The notes beneath the pieces were generated by a model. The model saw only the letters and a program-made list of their open reading frames with translations. It searched no databases and was not told where the DNA came from. From NORP110 sp051251595 (GTDB lineage: Bacteria; Pseudomonadota; Alphaproteobacteria; Rhodobacterales; Rhodobacteraceae), in the NCBI GenBank assembly GCA_051251595.1, contig JBPOFA010000002.1, positions 124,001-188,000 of the forward strand: a DNA stretch of 64,000 bases, read 5' to 3'. The position numbers and the translations under genes are program-made. Within the stretch, counting starts at the first letter, position 1, and each line of letters starts with the position of its first letter. Below are positions 34,059 through 42,487 of this stretch, piece after piece.

Positions 34059-34637
34059 ATGATCAAAAGACTATATGACTGGACGATTTCGCTGGCAGAA
34101 CATCCACAAGCCCTATGGGCGCTTGCGTTTGTGGCGTTCATAGAAAGCTCTTTCTTTCCGATTCCGCCGGATATCTTGATGATCCCGATGATCATCGCCG
34201 TTCCGTCGCGGGCCTTTTTGATCGCTTTTGTCGCGACCGTTTCCTCAGTTCTTGGCGGCTTGTTTGGCTATTATATCGGCTTTGGCCTGTTTGATACGAT
34301 TGGCAGCCCAATTCTGGAATTTTACGGCAAGACAGATCGGGCCGATATCTTTGCCGACAGGTTCAACGAATACGGCGCCTGGGCCGTTCTTGTCGCGGGC
34401 GTCACACCGTTTCCGTTCAAGGTCATTACGATCATGTCGGGCTGGACGGGGCTAAGCCTGCCGGTGTTCATCATATCATCGGTGATCGCGCGCAGTTTGC
34501 GGTTCTTTATCGTCGCAGGATTGCTGTGGAAATTTGGCCCACCAATTCGTGATTTCATCGAGCGGCGATTGGGATTGATGTTTACCCTTTTTGTCGTGAT
34601 ACTGATCGGCGGATTTGCAGCAGTAAAGTACCTATGA
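34059..34637 (+). CDS. DedA family (VTT domain) membrane protein
   Basis: A 192-residue inner-membrane protein of the YqaA-like DedA subgroup. Visible are FIESSFFPIPPDILMIPM, with the conserved Glu and Pro-rich re-entrant motif, GLFGYYIGFGLFD, and GVTPFPFKVITIMSG, with the family's Pro-Phe pairs. DedA proteins act in lipid scrambling and membrane homeostasis. The start is the ATG at 34059, preceded by AGGA; an earlier ATG adds 39 unconserved residues. Its stop overlaps dsbB by four bases, so the two are coupled. Confidence 0.88.
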   Translation: MIKRLYDWTISLAEHPQALWALAFVAFIESSFFPIPPDILMIPMIIAVPSRAFLIAFVATVSSVLGGLFGYYIGFGLFDTIGSPILEFYGKTDRADIFADRFNEYGAWAVLVAGVTPFPFKVITIMSGWTGLSLPVFIISSVIARSLRFFIVAGLLWKFGPPIRDFIERRLGLMFTLFVVILIGGFAAVKYL

Positions 34638-35089
34638 CTCGGAAAACATTGACGATTTTGGCCGCTGGCGGCTCGCTGGCGCTGCTTTTGGGTGCGTTTG
34701 GCTTTCAGATGATGGGCTATGCGCCCTGCAAGATGTGCATCTGGCAACGCTGGCCGCACGCCGTGGCGATTGTCATTGGTGTTGTTGCCTTTTTCGTGCC
34801 GCGGGCCGGTTTGTTGTACCTTGGCGCTCTGGCGGCCCTGACAACGGCTGCCATCGGGGTGTTCCACGCCGGGGTAGAGCTGAAATGGTGGGAAGGCCCC
34901 ACCACTTGCACCAGCGGCGATATCAGCAACCTGTCCACGGATGAGCTGATGACCCAGATCCTAAACGCTCCGGTCATCCGCTGTGACGAAATTGCCTGGC
35001 AATTCATGGGAATTTCCATGGCCGGATGGAATGCGATCCTGTCCATCTGTCTGGTTGGGCTATGGATCGCAGCTGCACGCCGCAGCTAA
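34634..35089 (+). CDS. dsbB: Disulfide bond formation protein B
   Basis: Inner-membrane quinone reductase that reoxidises DsbA. The 151-residue protein has four hydrophobic segments and the two cysteine pairs of DsbB: Cys32-Cys35 in APCKMCIWQRWPH and Cys92/Cys117 in the second periplasmic loop (TTCTSGD, VIRCDEIAW). Start overlaps the DedA stop (ATGA). No dsbA is seen in the window. A short 8-bp hairpin follows the gene. Confidence 0.93.
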   Translation: MTRKTLTILAAGGSLALLLGAFGFQMMGYAPCKMCIWQRWPHAVAIVIGVVAFFVPRAGLLYLGALAALTTAAIGVFHAGVELKWWEGPTTCTSGDISNLSTDELMTQILNAPVIRCDEIAWQFMGISMAGWNAILSICLVGLWIAAARRS

Positions 35090-35124
35090 GGGTGTTTTGC
35101 CCCGCATAAATCCCGATTTTGCGC

Positions 35125-35143
35125 CTCTCCCGGATCGGGAGAG
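35125..35143. terminator. Short hairpin downstream of dsbB
   Basis: An 8-bp stem (CTCTCCCG and its complement) with a 3-base loop, followed by TTAAA. It is a weak terminator candidate between dsbB and gyrA. Confidence 0.4.
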
Positions 35144-35226
35144 TTAAACCAACCATTGCCCCCATATGCAGGGAGTGGTAAACTAACTGCAACTAAATAT
35201 AGAAACGACATCTGGCGGCATCCGAC

Positions 35227-37971
35227 GTGAGCGATACTACACAACCACCTGAAAATAATGATGAAAATGCACCTCAGCCATATGAGTATGGCGGTCCGTC
35301 GATTGATATCACGGATGAGATGAAAACATCTTATCTCGACTACGCGATGAGCGTCATCGTCAGTCGGGCGATTCCAGACCTTCGGGATGGTTTGAAGCCG
35401 GTTCATCGACGCATTCTTTATGCGATGAATGAGGCGGGAAATACCCACGACAAGCCCTATAAGAAATCCGCCCGTCCTGTGGCCGATACAATGGGGAAAT
35501 ACCATCCGCATGGCGATGCGTCGATCTATGACGCCTTGGTGCGGATGACACAGGACTTTTCCATGTCCGTGCCCTTGCTGGATGGTCAGGGCAACTTTGG
35601 CTCTATGGATGGGGATAAGGCCGCTGCGTTTCGATATACCGAAGTGCGGATGGAAAAAGTCGCATCGGCCATGTTGGCGGATATCGACAAAGACACCGTA
35701 GATTTTCAGGACAACTATGACGGCAAGGACCGCGAGCCGGTTGTCTTGCCCGCTCGGTTCCCAAATATGCTGGTCAATGGCGCTGGCGGGATCGCGGTCG
35801 GGATGGCCACGAATATCCCCCCCCACAATCTGGGCGAAGTCATCAACGCCACCTTGGCGATGATCGAAAACCCTGACATCAGCAGCGAAGAACTGATCGA
35901 CATCATCCCTGCCCCTGATTTCCCCACAGGCGGCGTCATTCTGGGCCGCTCTGGCGCGCGCAAAGCCTATCTGGAAGGGCGCGGCAGCGTCGTGATCCGC
36001 GCCAAGGTCCGGGTAGAGGAAATCCGCAAAGACCGGTACGCACTGGTTTTGGATGAAATCCCCTATCAGGTGAACAAGGCCAGCATGATCGAAAAGATCG
36101 CTGAGCTTGTGCGCGACAAGAAACTCGAAGGCATTGCCCACATTCAGGATGAATCCGACCGTGTCGGCGTTCGCGTGGTGATAGAGCTAAAGCGTGACGC
36201 AACAGCCGAAGTCGTCTTGAACCAGCTTTACCGCTTTACGCAGATGCAAACCTCTTTCGGTTGCAACATGCTGGCGCTGAACTCTGGTCGCCCAGAGCAA
36301 TTGCGCCTTCGCGATTTCCTTAGCTTTTTCATCAGCTTCCGTGAGGAAGTTGTTGCACGTCGCACGGCTTTCGAATTGCGCAAAGCGCGGGAACGCAGCC
36401 ATGTCTTGTGTGGTTTGGCTGTGGCTGTCTCTAACGTGGATGAGGTGGTTGCCACCATCCGGTCCAGTGCGGACCCGGCAGATGCGCGAACCAAGTTGAT
36501 GTCCCGTCGTTGGCCGGCCCATGACATTGTTGAATTTATCAAGCTGATTGATGACCCGAGCCACACAGTGAATGAAGACGGAACTTACAACCTGTCCGAA
36601 ATTCAGGCCCGCGCCATCCTGGAATTGCGCTTGCAGCGTTTGACGGCCATCGGCGTCAAGGAAGTCACAGACGAACTTCAAGAACTGGCTGCAAACATCC
36701 GGGAATACTTGGCTATTTTGCGATCCCGCGAACGGATCATGGGGATCATTTCACAAGAGTTGATCGAAATCAGAGACGCCTATGCGGTGCCACGTCGGAC
36801 GGAAATTGTCGACTGGTCCGGCGACATGGAAGACGAAGACCTGATCGAACGCGAGGACATGGTTGTGACCGTGACCTCTGGCGGCTGGATCAAACGGACC
36901 CCTCTTGGCGATTTCCGCGCACAAAAACGCGGCGGTAAGGGTTTGTCCGGCATGTCGACCAAAGAAGAAGACGTCGTGACGACGCTGTTCGTGGCCAACA
37001 CCCATACACAGCTGTTGTTCTTTACGACCGACGGCATGGTCTACAAGCTGAAGACCTGGCGCTTGCCCCAAGGTGGTCGCACCGCCAAGGGCAAGGCCAT
37101 TGTGAACATCCTGCCCATGGCACCGGGCGTTTCAATTGCTGCAATCATGCCCGTCGATGTGCCCGAAGAAGAATGGGAAAACCTGCAGATCTTCTTCTCG
37201 ACCACGGCTGGTGACGTGCGCCGCAACGCGCTGAGCGATTTCACCAATGTGATGCGCAACGGCAAAATCGCGATGAAGTTGCCCGAAGATGTGCAACTGG
37301 TGAATGCGCGCATTTGTACCGAGGATGACGACGTGATGCTGGTTACGGCCTCTGGTCGTGCGATCCGGTTCCGCGCCACGGATGTGCGGGTCTTTAAGGG
37401 CCGCGATTCCACCGGCGTGCGCGGTATCCGTTTGGCCGAAGATGACACCGTTGTGTCAATGTCTGTGATCCGCAATTTTGTCGCCACATCCGAAGAACGT
37501 GCGTCCTACCTCAAAATGCGCCGCGCTGCGGCTGGCGCACCAGAGGATGGCGCGGATCAGGATGACGACGAAGCGGTGGCCGACATTGCCTTGTCCGCCG
37601 ACCGTTACGCAGAAATGGCCGCGGCAGAGGATTTGATCCTGACGATCTCTGCCAACGGGTCTGGCAAGATCAGTTCCAGCCATGATTACCCCTTGCGGGG
37701 CCGTGGTGGGCAGGGTGTTGCTGCAATGGACAAGGCCATGCGTGGCGGACAGCTTGTGGCGTCGTTCCCGGTTCAGATGGACGATCAGATCATGCTGGCC
37801 ACGTCGACGGGCCAATCCATTCGCTGCCCTGTTGAGGGCATTTCTTTCCGGTCCCGCAGTGCGGGGGGTGTCAAAGTCTTCGACACGGCCAAAGGCGAAC
37901 ATGTGGTTTCGGTTGCCTGGATTGCAGACCAGGACGAAGACGCAGATACCGAAACCGAAGAATCCGTATAA
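35227..37971 (+). CDS. gyrA: DNA gyrase subunit A
   Basis: DNA-cleaving subunit of gyrase, which introduces negative supercoils. The 914-residue protein has a GTG start, the catalytic Tyr137 in AAFRYTEVRM, and beta-pinwheel repeats with the GyrA-box-type QRGGKG motif (QKRGGKGLSGM). The quinolone-resistance region reads HPHGDASIYD (93-102): the residue equivalent to E. coli Ser83 is Ala98, while Asp87 is conserved as Asp102. The C-terminal tail is acidic. Two tandem hairpins follow. It is a single-gene unit. Confidence 0.97.
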   Translation: MSDTTQPPENNDENAPQPYEYGGPSIDITDEMKTSYLDYAMSVIVSRAIPDLRDGLKPVHRRILYAMNEAGNTHDKPYKKSARPVADTMGKYHPHGDASIYDALVRMTQDFSMSVPLLDGQGNFGSMDGDKAAAFRYTEVRMEKVASAMLADIDKDTVDFQDNYDGKDREPVVLPARFPNMLVNGAGGIAVGMATNIPPHNLGEVINATLAMIENPDISSEELIDIIPAPDFPTGGVILGRSGARKAYLEGRGSVVIRAKVRVEEIRKDRYALVLDEIPYQVNKASMIEKIAELVRDKKLEGIAHIQDESDRVGVRVVIELKRDATAEVVLNQLYRFTQMQTSFGCNMLALNSGRPEQLRLRDFLSFFISFREEVVARRTAFELRKARERSHVLCGLAVAVSNVDEVVATIRSSADPADARTKLMSRRWPAHDIVEFIKLIDDPSHTVNEDGTYNLSEIQARAILELRLQRLTAIGVKEVTDELQELAANIREYLAILRSRERIMGIISQELIEIRDAYAVPRRTEIVDWSGDMEDEDLIEREDMVVTVTSGGWIKRTPLGDFRAQKRGGKGLSGMSTKEEDVVTTLFVANTHTQLLFFTTDGMVYKLKTWRLPQGGRTAKGKAIVNILPMAPGVSIAAIMPVDVPEEEWENLQIFFSTTAGDVRRNALSDFTNVMRNGKIAMKLPEDVQLVNARICTEDDDVMLVTASGRAIRFRATDVRVFKGRDSTGVRGIRLAEDDTVVSMSVIRNFVATSEERASYLKMRRAAAGAPEDGADQDDDEAVADIALSADRYAEMAAAEDLILTISANGSGKISSSHDYPLRGRGGQGVAAMDKAMRGGQLVASFPVQMDDQIMLATSTGQSIRCPVEGISFRSRSAGGVKVFDTAKGEHVVSVAWIADQDEDADTETEESV

Positions 37972-37983
37972 ATCAAAGATTTG

Positions 37984-38016
37984 TCCGGCGCAGCGAATCT
38001 GTTCCTCTGCGCCGGA
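37984..38016 (+). terminator. Terminator hairpin downstream of gyrA
   Basis: A perfect 10-bp stem (TCCGGCGCAG and its complement) with a 13-base loop begins 13 bases after the gyrA stop and is followed by a moderately T-rich stretch (GTCTTAACCTTTT). Confidence 0.75.
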
Positions 38017-38030
38017 TGTCTTAACCTTTT

Positions 38031-38060
38031 AGGCGACAGTTCCGGTTGAGTGTCGCCTTT
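38031..38060. terminator. Second hairpin downstream of gyrA
   Basis: An 8-bp stem (AGGCGACA and its complement) with a 12-base loop follows the first hairpin by 14 bases. Together they form a tandem terminator. The rest of the stretch up to 38295 holds no gene that I can support. Confidence 0.5.
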
Positions 38061-38295
38061 GTCGCCCTTCACTAGACATGATTTGGCACCAGTGTGACTG
38101 GTTCGAATGGGATTGTCCCACATCCAGGGACATTGCCATATTTCGCCCGAAGTCCGCCGCGAAAAGACCAAACTAAATTCTCGAAAAAGCCGCGTCTGCC
38201 TCATTTAGTGAATATTGAAAACAATCTGTGCGTTTTCCGTAGATAGTTGCCCACTGGTCCCCAAAAATCGTCACAATTTGACCGAGGATGCCAAT

Positions 38296-38877
38296 ATGTC
38301 TGCCACAGCTGCCACGCCTGACCACCTGAACCAATCCGCTCAAAACCTGGTGCGGATTTTGATCTCTTCTTACTTTATCGCTGTATCCCTTGGTTTGATC
38401 CCAGGAACAGACGGATCCATTCTTGCGCAACAGGTCCTGCCAGACCCTGCTGCAAGCTATGTTGGAAACACCGTCGTGTTCGGGTTGGCCTATCTGGTGA
38501 TGATGGGCCTCTGGCTGCGTCCTGCCGCGCTGCTTTTGGCCCTGACGATGTTCTGGTCCAGCTATATCGCGAATTTCGGACCCGAAGGTCCACTTGCCGT
38601 TGGCGAGTTCTGGCGCGATCTGGCGCTGATCGGGGCCTTGTTCATGACCTATGCACAGTCCGGGCCGCGCCAGTTCACCCGTCGTGCGATGATGCGGTTT
38701 ACCCCCAAGGTGCGCCGGATCACGCCGGATCAGGCTGTTCAACCGCGCCGGGTTACACCAAAATCGCCGGTGCGCACCAAGATCACGCCAATCGCGCCGC
38801 ACATTGCCGCCAAACGGTCCGCCGCGCAGATCAAGAATATCTTTGCTGATGATTTCGACGTCGCCAGCGCGTCATAA
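38296..38877 (+). CDS. DoxX-like membrane protein
   Basis: A 193-residue inner-membrane protein. Four hydrophobic segments occur in about 18-130: LVRILISSYFIAVSLGLIPG, TVVFGLAYLVMMGLWL, AALLLALTMFWSSYI and FWRDLALIGALFMTYA, in a layout typical of the DoxX/SURF4-like family. The last 60 residues are basic and hydrophilic (RRAMMRFTPKVRRITPD ...), presumably cytoplasmic. The start is the ATG at 38296, with GAGG eight bases upstream. Its role is unknown; DoxX relatives have been linked to redox or thiol metabolism. A good terminator follows, so it is a single-gene unit. Confidence 0.7.
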   Translation: MSATAATPDHLNQSAQNLVRILISSYFIAVSLGLIPGTDGSILAQQVLPDPAASYVGNTVVFGLAYLVMMGLWLRPAALLLALTMFWSSYIANFGPEGPLAVGEFWRDLALIGALFMTYAQSGPRQFTRRAMMRFTPKVRRITPDQAVQPRRVTPKSPVRTKITPIAPHIAAKRSAAQIKNIFADDFDVASAS

Positions 38878-38882
38878 TCTTT

Positions 38883-38908
38883 AAGGGGCCGGCGACGGTC
38901 CCTTTTCA
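38883..38908 (+). terminator. Terminator downstream of the DoxX-like gene
   Basis: A 9-bp stem, AAGGGGCCG with CGGTCCCTT (one G-U pair), closes a GCGA tetraloop and is followed by TTCATTTT. It lies six bases after the stop codon. Confidence 0.8.
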
Positions 38909-38938
38909 TTTTCTGTGGGATGGCCTACATGGCCCTTC

Positions 38939-40294
38939 ATGACAGATACTCTTAACATCATTGGCGGCGGAATGGCCGGATCTGAGGCCGCCTGGCAGGC
39001 GGCGCAGGCCGGCGTTCCCGTGACGATCCATGAAATGCGGCCCAAGGTCGGCACTTTCGCCCACAAAACCAGCGATCTGGCCGAAATGGTCTGTTCCAAT
39101 TCCTTCCGATCCGACGATGACGAACAAAACGCTGTTGGTCTTTTGCATTGGGAAATGCGGGCGGCGAACGGTCTGATCATGGAAATGGCCGATAAAAACA
39201 CCCTGCCCGCTGGTGGAGCCTTGGCCGTCGACCGCGACGCTTTTGCGCGGGACGTCACCGAACGGCTGCGTGCGCATCCTTTGGTCAGTATACAAGGCGC
39301 GGAAATCACTGAACTGCCAAAAGACGGCAAATGGATTGTCGCGACGGGCCCTTTGACCTCTGGCAATCTGGCAGAGTCGATCCGCGCTGAGACCGATCAA
39401 ACCGCCCTGGCCTTTTTTGATGCCATTGCCCCGATTGTTTATGCGGACAGCATCAACATGGATGTGGTCTGGGCGCAGTCGCGCTATGACAAGGGCGATA
39501 CGGAAGAACAGCAAAAGGCCTATCTGAACTGCCCGATGACCAAGGACCAGTATGAGTCCTTTATCGACGCATTGCTGGAAGCCGACAAAACAGAGTTCCA
39601 CGAAGGCGAAACAGCTGGCTATTTCGACGGCTGCCTGCCGATCGAAGTCATGGCCGAACGCGGCCGCGAAACGCTGCGTTTTGGTCCGATGAAACCCGTG
39701 GGCCTGACCAACGCACATCGCCCAGATGAAAAAGCCTATGCCGTGGTTCAGCTGCGCCGCGACAACGCGCTTGGCACATTGTACAATATCGTCGGGTTTC
39801 AGACGAAAATGAAATACGGCGCGCAAACGGCTGTTTTCAAAACGATTCCCGGACTTGAGGATGCCAGCTTTGCGCGGCTTGGCGGCATCCATCGCAACAC
39901 ATTCATCAACTCTCCGACGTTGCTGGACGATCAGATGCGCTTGCGCAGCCGTCCCAATATCCGCTTTGCCGGGCAGATCACCGGGGTTGAAGGATATGTG
40001 GAAAGTGCGGCTATGGGGCTTTTGGCCGGACGTCTGGCTGCTGCGGAACTCCTCGGCACCCCGATTTCGTCGCCCCCCGCAGAAACCGCCATGGGATCGC
40101 TTGTGCATCACATCACCGGCGGGGCCGAAGCCAAGACGTTTCAGCCGATGAACGTCAATTTCGGGTTGTTCCAACCGGTTGAAGGGCTCAAATCCGGGCG
40201 TCGGGGGCGCAAGGACCGCTATAAGGCCTACACCGACCGGGCCAAGGCGGCCTGGACGGACTGGCTTGATCAGGCGGCGCTGGACGCGGCCTAG
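38939..40294 (+). CDS. trmFO: Folate/FAD-dependent tRNA (uracil-54-C5)-methyltransferase
   Basis: Forms ribothymidine at position 54 of tRNA using methylene-THF and FAD. The 451-residue protein opens with the FAD motif GGGMAGSEAAW (9-19) and has HEMRPK, DLAEMVCSNSFRSDD, the AGGALAVDR region, GCLPIEVMAERGRETLRFGPMKPVGL in blocks, and FAGQITGVEGYVESAAMG. I start at the ATG at 38939; an ATG eight codons upstream adds an unconserved tail and has no better ribosome site. The gene is followed after 23 bases by gluQRS. Confidence 0.95.
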   Translation: MTDTLNIIGGGMAGSEAAWQAAQAGVPVTIHEMRPKVGTFAHKTSDLAEMVCSNSFRSDDDEQNAVGLLHWEMRAANGLIMEMADKNTLPAGGALAVDRDAFARDVTERLRAHPLVSIQGAEITELPKDGKWIVATGPLTSGNLAESIRAETDQTALAFFDAIAPIVYADSINMDVVWAQSRYDKGDTEEQQKAYLNCPMTKDQYESFIDALLEADKTEFHEGETAGYFDGCLPIEVMAERGRETLRFGPMKPVGLTNAHRPDEKAYAVVQLRRDNALGTLYNIVGFQTKMKYGAQTAVFKTIPGLEDASFARLGGIHRNTFINSPTLLDDQMRLRSRPNIRFAGQITGVEGYVESAAMGLLAGRLAAAELLGTPISSPPAETAMGSLVHHITGGAEAKTFQPMNVNFGLFQPVEGLKSGRRGRKDRYKAYTDRAKAAWTDWLDQAALDAA

Positions 40295-40317
40295 ATGGCC
40301 CTGCTAGCCTGCCTGGC

Positions 40318-41202
40318 ATGACCCGCCTGCCCGACATGTCCGCAACGCAGTTTTGCACCCGGTTTGCACCGTCTCCAACCGGGCCATTGCATTTGGGCCA
40401 TGCCTATTCGGCGCTTCTGGCCCATGACATGGCGCAGGCCCAGGGCGGCCGGTTTTTGCTTCGGATTGAAGATATCGACCAGTCCCGCGCCCGCCCGAAA
40501 TGGGAAGAGATGATCTATGACGATCTGCGCTGGCTGGGCCTTAGCTGGGAACAGCCTGTTTTGCGGCAAAGCGATCGGCAAGCCGCCTATGATGCCGCGC
40601 TCGACGATCTTTGGGGGCGTGGCTTGCTTTATGTCTGCAGCTGCACCCGTCGCGACATCGCCGCCGCGATTGAGGCCCCGCAAGAAGGGGCAAGCCCTGC
40701 CACAGGACCCGATGGTTTGATCTATCCCGGCACCTGTCGGCCAGACATTGCGCCCCTTGGGCCAAGGCCGCGTGATCAGGCCTTGCGGCTGAACATGCAG
40801 CGCGCGTTAAAGTTTTGCGGCCCTTCGCTGGCCTTTGTCGAAACCGGTCCGATCCGACAGGGCCCAGTCCAGATGACAGCAGATGAAATTCAGTCAGGCA
40901 TCGGCGATATCGTACTGGCCCGCCGCGATATGGGCACGTCTTACCATTTGTCCGTGGTTTTGGACGATGCATTTCAAGAGATTACACATGTGGTGCGCGG
41001 GGCCGACTTGTCAGAGGCGACGATCATTCACGTGCTGTTGCAGCGTCTTTTGGACCTGCCCACGCCGGTTTATCACCACCACAGGCTGATCCGCGACGAT
41101 CAGGGCAAACGCCTGGCCAAGCGCGACGATGCCCGCAGTTTGCAACAGTACCGACAGGCCGGATTGCAGCCCGCCGATATTCGAAAGATGGTTTTTTTAT
41201 AA
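40318..41202 (+). CDS. gluQRS: tRNA glutamyl-Q(34) synthetase
   Basis: Attaches glutamate to queuosine at the wobble position of tRNA-Asp. The 294-residue protein is a truncated glutamyl-tRNA synthetase: it has the catalytic core but no anticodon-binding domain. FAPSPTG (16-22) and HLGH (25-28) form the ATP site, LLRIEDIDQSR follows, and the KMSKS equivalent is KRLAKRD near the C-terminus. The zinc-site region CSCTRRDI is present. Both this and trmFO act on tRNA, and the two genes are adjacent. Confidence 0.93.
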   Translation: MTRLPDMSATQFCTRFAPSPTGPLHLGHAYSALLAHDMAQAQGGRFLLRIEDIDQSRARPKWEEMIYDDLRWLGLSWEQPVLRQSDRQAAYDAALDDLWGRGLLYVCSCTRRDIAAAIEAPQEGASPATGPDGLIYPGTCRPDIAPLGPRPRDQALRLNMQRALKFCGPSLAFVETGPIRQGPVQMTADEIQSGIGDIVLARRDMGTSYHLSVVLDDAFQEITHVVRGADLSEATIIHVLLQRLLDLPTPVYHHHRLIRDDQGKRLAKRDDARSLQQYRQAGLQPADIRKMVFL

Positions 41203-41220
41203 AGCGTTACTGTGTGAAGT

Positions 41221-41580
41221 TCAGGCGATAGGATCGCTCAGAACCACCTCTTCGCCATCCCGCACAGCGGTGTAGAAACAGGTGCGCCGGCCCGTGTGGC
41301 AGGCAGCCCCGGTCTGATTCACCAGAACCAACAAACAATCGCTGTCGCAATCCAAACGGAAATCGACCAATTCCTGCACATGGCCGCTTGTTGCCCCTTT
41401 GATCCAGAACTCTTGCCGGGACCGCGACCAATAGGTCACCTGACGGCTGTTCAGCGTGCGCGCGATGGATTCGGCATTCATCCAGGCCATCATCAGGACC
41501 TCGCCACTGGTTGCGTCCTGCGCAATGGCAGGGATCAGCCCTTGTTCGTTAAAGACAAGGTTTGAGATATCAAATGGCAT
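41221..41580 (-). CDS. hisI: Phosphoribosyl-AMP cyclohydrolase
   Basis: Third step of histidine biosynthesis: opens the purine ring of phosphoribosyl-AMP. The 119-residue monofunctional form lacks the HisE domain. Motifs: VLMMAWMNAES, TYWSRSRQEFWIKGATSGH, the metal-binding DCDSDCLLVLVNQTGAACHTG region with its cysteines, and RTCFY. It is a single leftward gene, convergent with gluQRS and divergent from the NifU-like gene; no other his gene is here. Confidence 0.96.
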   Translation of the reverse strand: MPFDISNLVFNEQGLIPAIAQDATSGEVLMMAWMNAESIARTLNSRQVTYWSRSRQEFWIKGATSGHVQELVDFRLDCDSDCLLVLVNQTGAACHTGRRTCFYTAVRDGEEVVLSDPIA

Positions 41581-41646
41581 CAGTAATCCTTTTCAACCGG
41601 GTTGGGCTGACCTATCTATTGCAAAACAGGTGGCCAAGGAAACCCC

Positions 41647-42096
41647 ATGAGCAACAGTGATCTGATCAATCTCTATTCCGGACGTATTCTGGAATTGACC
41701 ACCAATATTCCGTTGACGGATCGGCTGGAGGCGCCGGATGCCAGTGTCAAACGGCGCTCTCCACTATGCGGATCGACGGTGACGGTGGACGTTAAGGTTG
41801 ATGATGGCAAGATCGTCGCCTTTGGGCAGGATGTTAAGGCCTGTGCGCTTGGGCAGGCCTCTGCCTCTGTTGTGGCGGCGCAGATCGTTGGCCAGTCCCG
41901 TGAAACCGTGTCGCGGGCCCGTGATCAGCTGAAAGCGATGCTCAAAGACAATGGCCCGGTGCCTGATGCGCCCTTTGACGGGCTAGAGGTCTTGATCCCC
42001 GCGCGGGATTTCAAGAACCGCCATGCCTCGATCATGCTGGCCTTAGAGGCGACGACAGAGGCGCTGGAGATTGCTGAACAGGCCCAAAGCGCCTGA
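41647..42096 (+). CDS. NifU/SufU-like protein lacking the third cysteine
   Basis: A 149-residue protein of the U-type iron-sulfur scaffold family. It retains Cys41 (SPLCGSTVTVDV) and Cys66 (VKACALGQASASVVA), which match the first two cluster ligands. Where IscU/SufU have the third cysteine in an RIKCATL-like segment, this protein reads RHASIML, so the ligand is missing. It may therefore be an atypical sulfur-handling protein. The start is close to the hisI start, with which it is divergent. Downstream, leftward transcription from the small gene at 42.4 kb is stopped by a terminator. Confidence 0.82.
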   Translation: MSNSDLINLYSGRILELTTNIPLTDRLEAPDASVKRRSPLCGSTVTVDVKVDDGKIVAFGQDVKACALGQASASVVAAQIVGQSRETVSRARDQLKAMLKDNGPVPDAPFDGLEVLIPARDFKNRHASIMLALEATTEALEIAEQAQSA

Positions 42097-42147
42097 TCGG
42101 TAAGTGTTAGCGTCACGGATTCAGCACCACCAGCCTTCCCAATTCGC

Positions 42148-42187
42148 CAAAAAAAACCGCCGCACTCCTGGGGAAGGAGGCGGCGGA
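42148..42187 (-). terminator. Strong leftward Rho-independent terminator
   Basis: Read on the minus strand, CCGCCGCCTCC pairs with GGAGTGCGGCGG around a short loop and is followed by eight Ts (plus-strand A-run 42149-42156). It faces away from the NifU-like gene and ends transcription coming from the small ORF at 42328-42450. Confidence 0.85.
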
Positions 42188-42327
42188 AGTCAGGGTCTGT
42201 TGCTCCGGATTGGACCCGGGGGATGAGGTATACCCGGGCGGGACGAAACAGGCAGTGTCAGTCGGACAAACGCATCAACATTGGGGACGAATGATGCGCG
42301 GCCAATCGGAACAGACCACGAAGCCGA
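42188..42327 (-). ncRNA. Possible 3'-UTR-derived small RNA
   Basis: About 140 bases lie between the stop of the small membrane ORF and the strong leftward terminator. No ORF is seen in it on the minus strand beyond seven codons. It contains C-rich stretches (ACCTCATCCCCCGGG) and ends in a stem whose 5' arm is CCTCC-rich, a feature shared with Rhodobacter sRNAs cut from 3' UTRs. This is inference from arrangement only. Confidence 0.3.
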
Positions 42328-42450
42328 TCAAATAAGGCCGGGCAGATGTAACCCTACAATCAGCATCAGGATCAGTGCAGCAGCACCGATGAAATCGCCA
42401 AGCAGCGTGGCGGAAGAGCGTTCAAATACAGATTTCAGTTCAATAATCAT
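42328..42450 (-). CDS. Small membrane protein, putatively SOS-regulated
   Basis: A 40-codon ORF with a single hydrophobic segment. The product starts MIIELKSVFERSSATLLG and continues into a membrane helix (about residues 20-36, AALILMLIVGLHL) with a Pro-Gly near the C-terminus. AGGAA sits eight bases before the ATG. An alternative in-frame ATG at 42471 would add seven residues. An exact alphaproteobacterial LexA box (42516-42530) lies 65 bases upstream and a strong terminator about 140 bases downstream, so it looks like an independent unit. By size, topology and SOS box it resembles Caulobacter SidA, a division inhibitor, but the sequences cannot be aligned with confidence. Unknown function. 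Confidence 0.65.
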   Translation of the reverse strand: MIIELKSVFERSSATLLGDFIGAAALILMLIVGLHLPGLI

Positions 42451-42487
42451 TGGGGCGGTTCCTGTTATCATGTCTTTGTTGCCCCTT

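Noticed and set aside
37972..38295. Small RNA gene in the gap after gyrA
   Set aside because: The two hairpins are adequately explained as tandem terminators and no promoter-like sequence precedes a further structured element.
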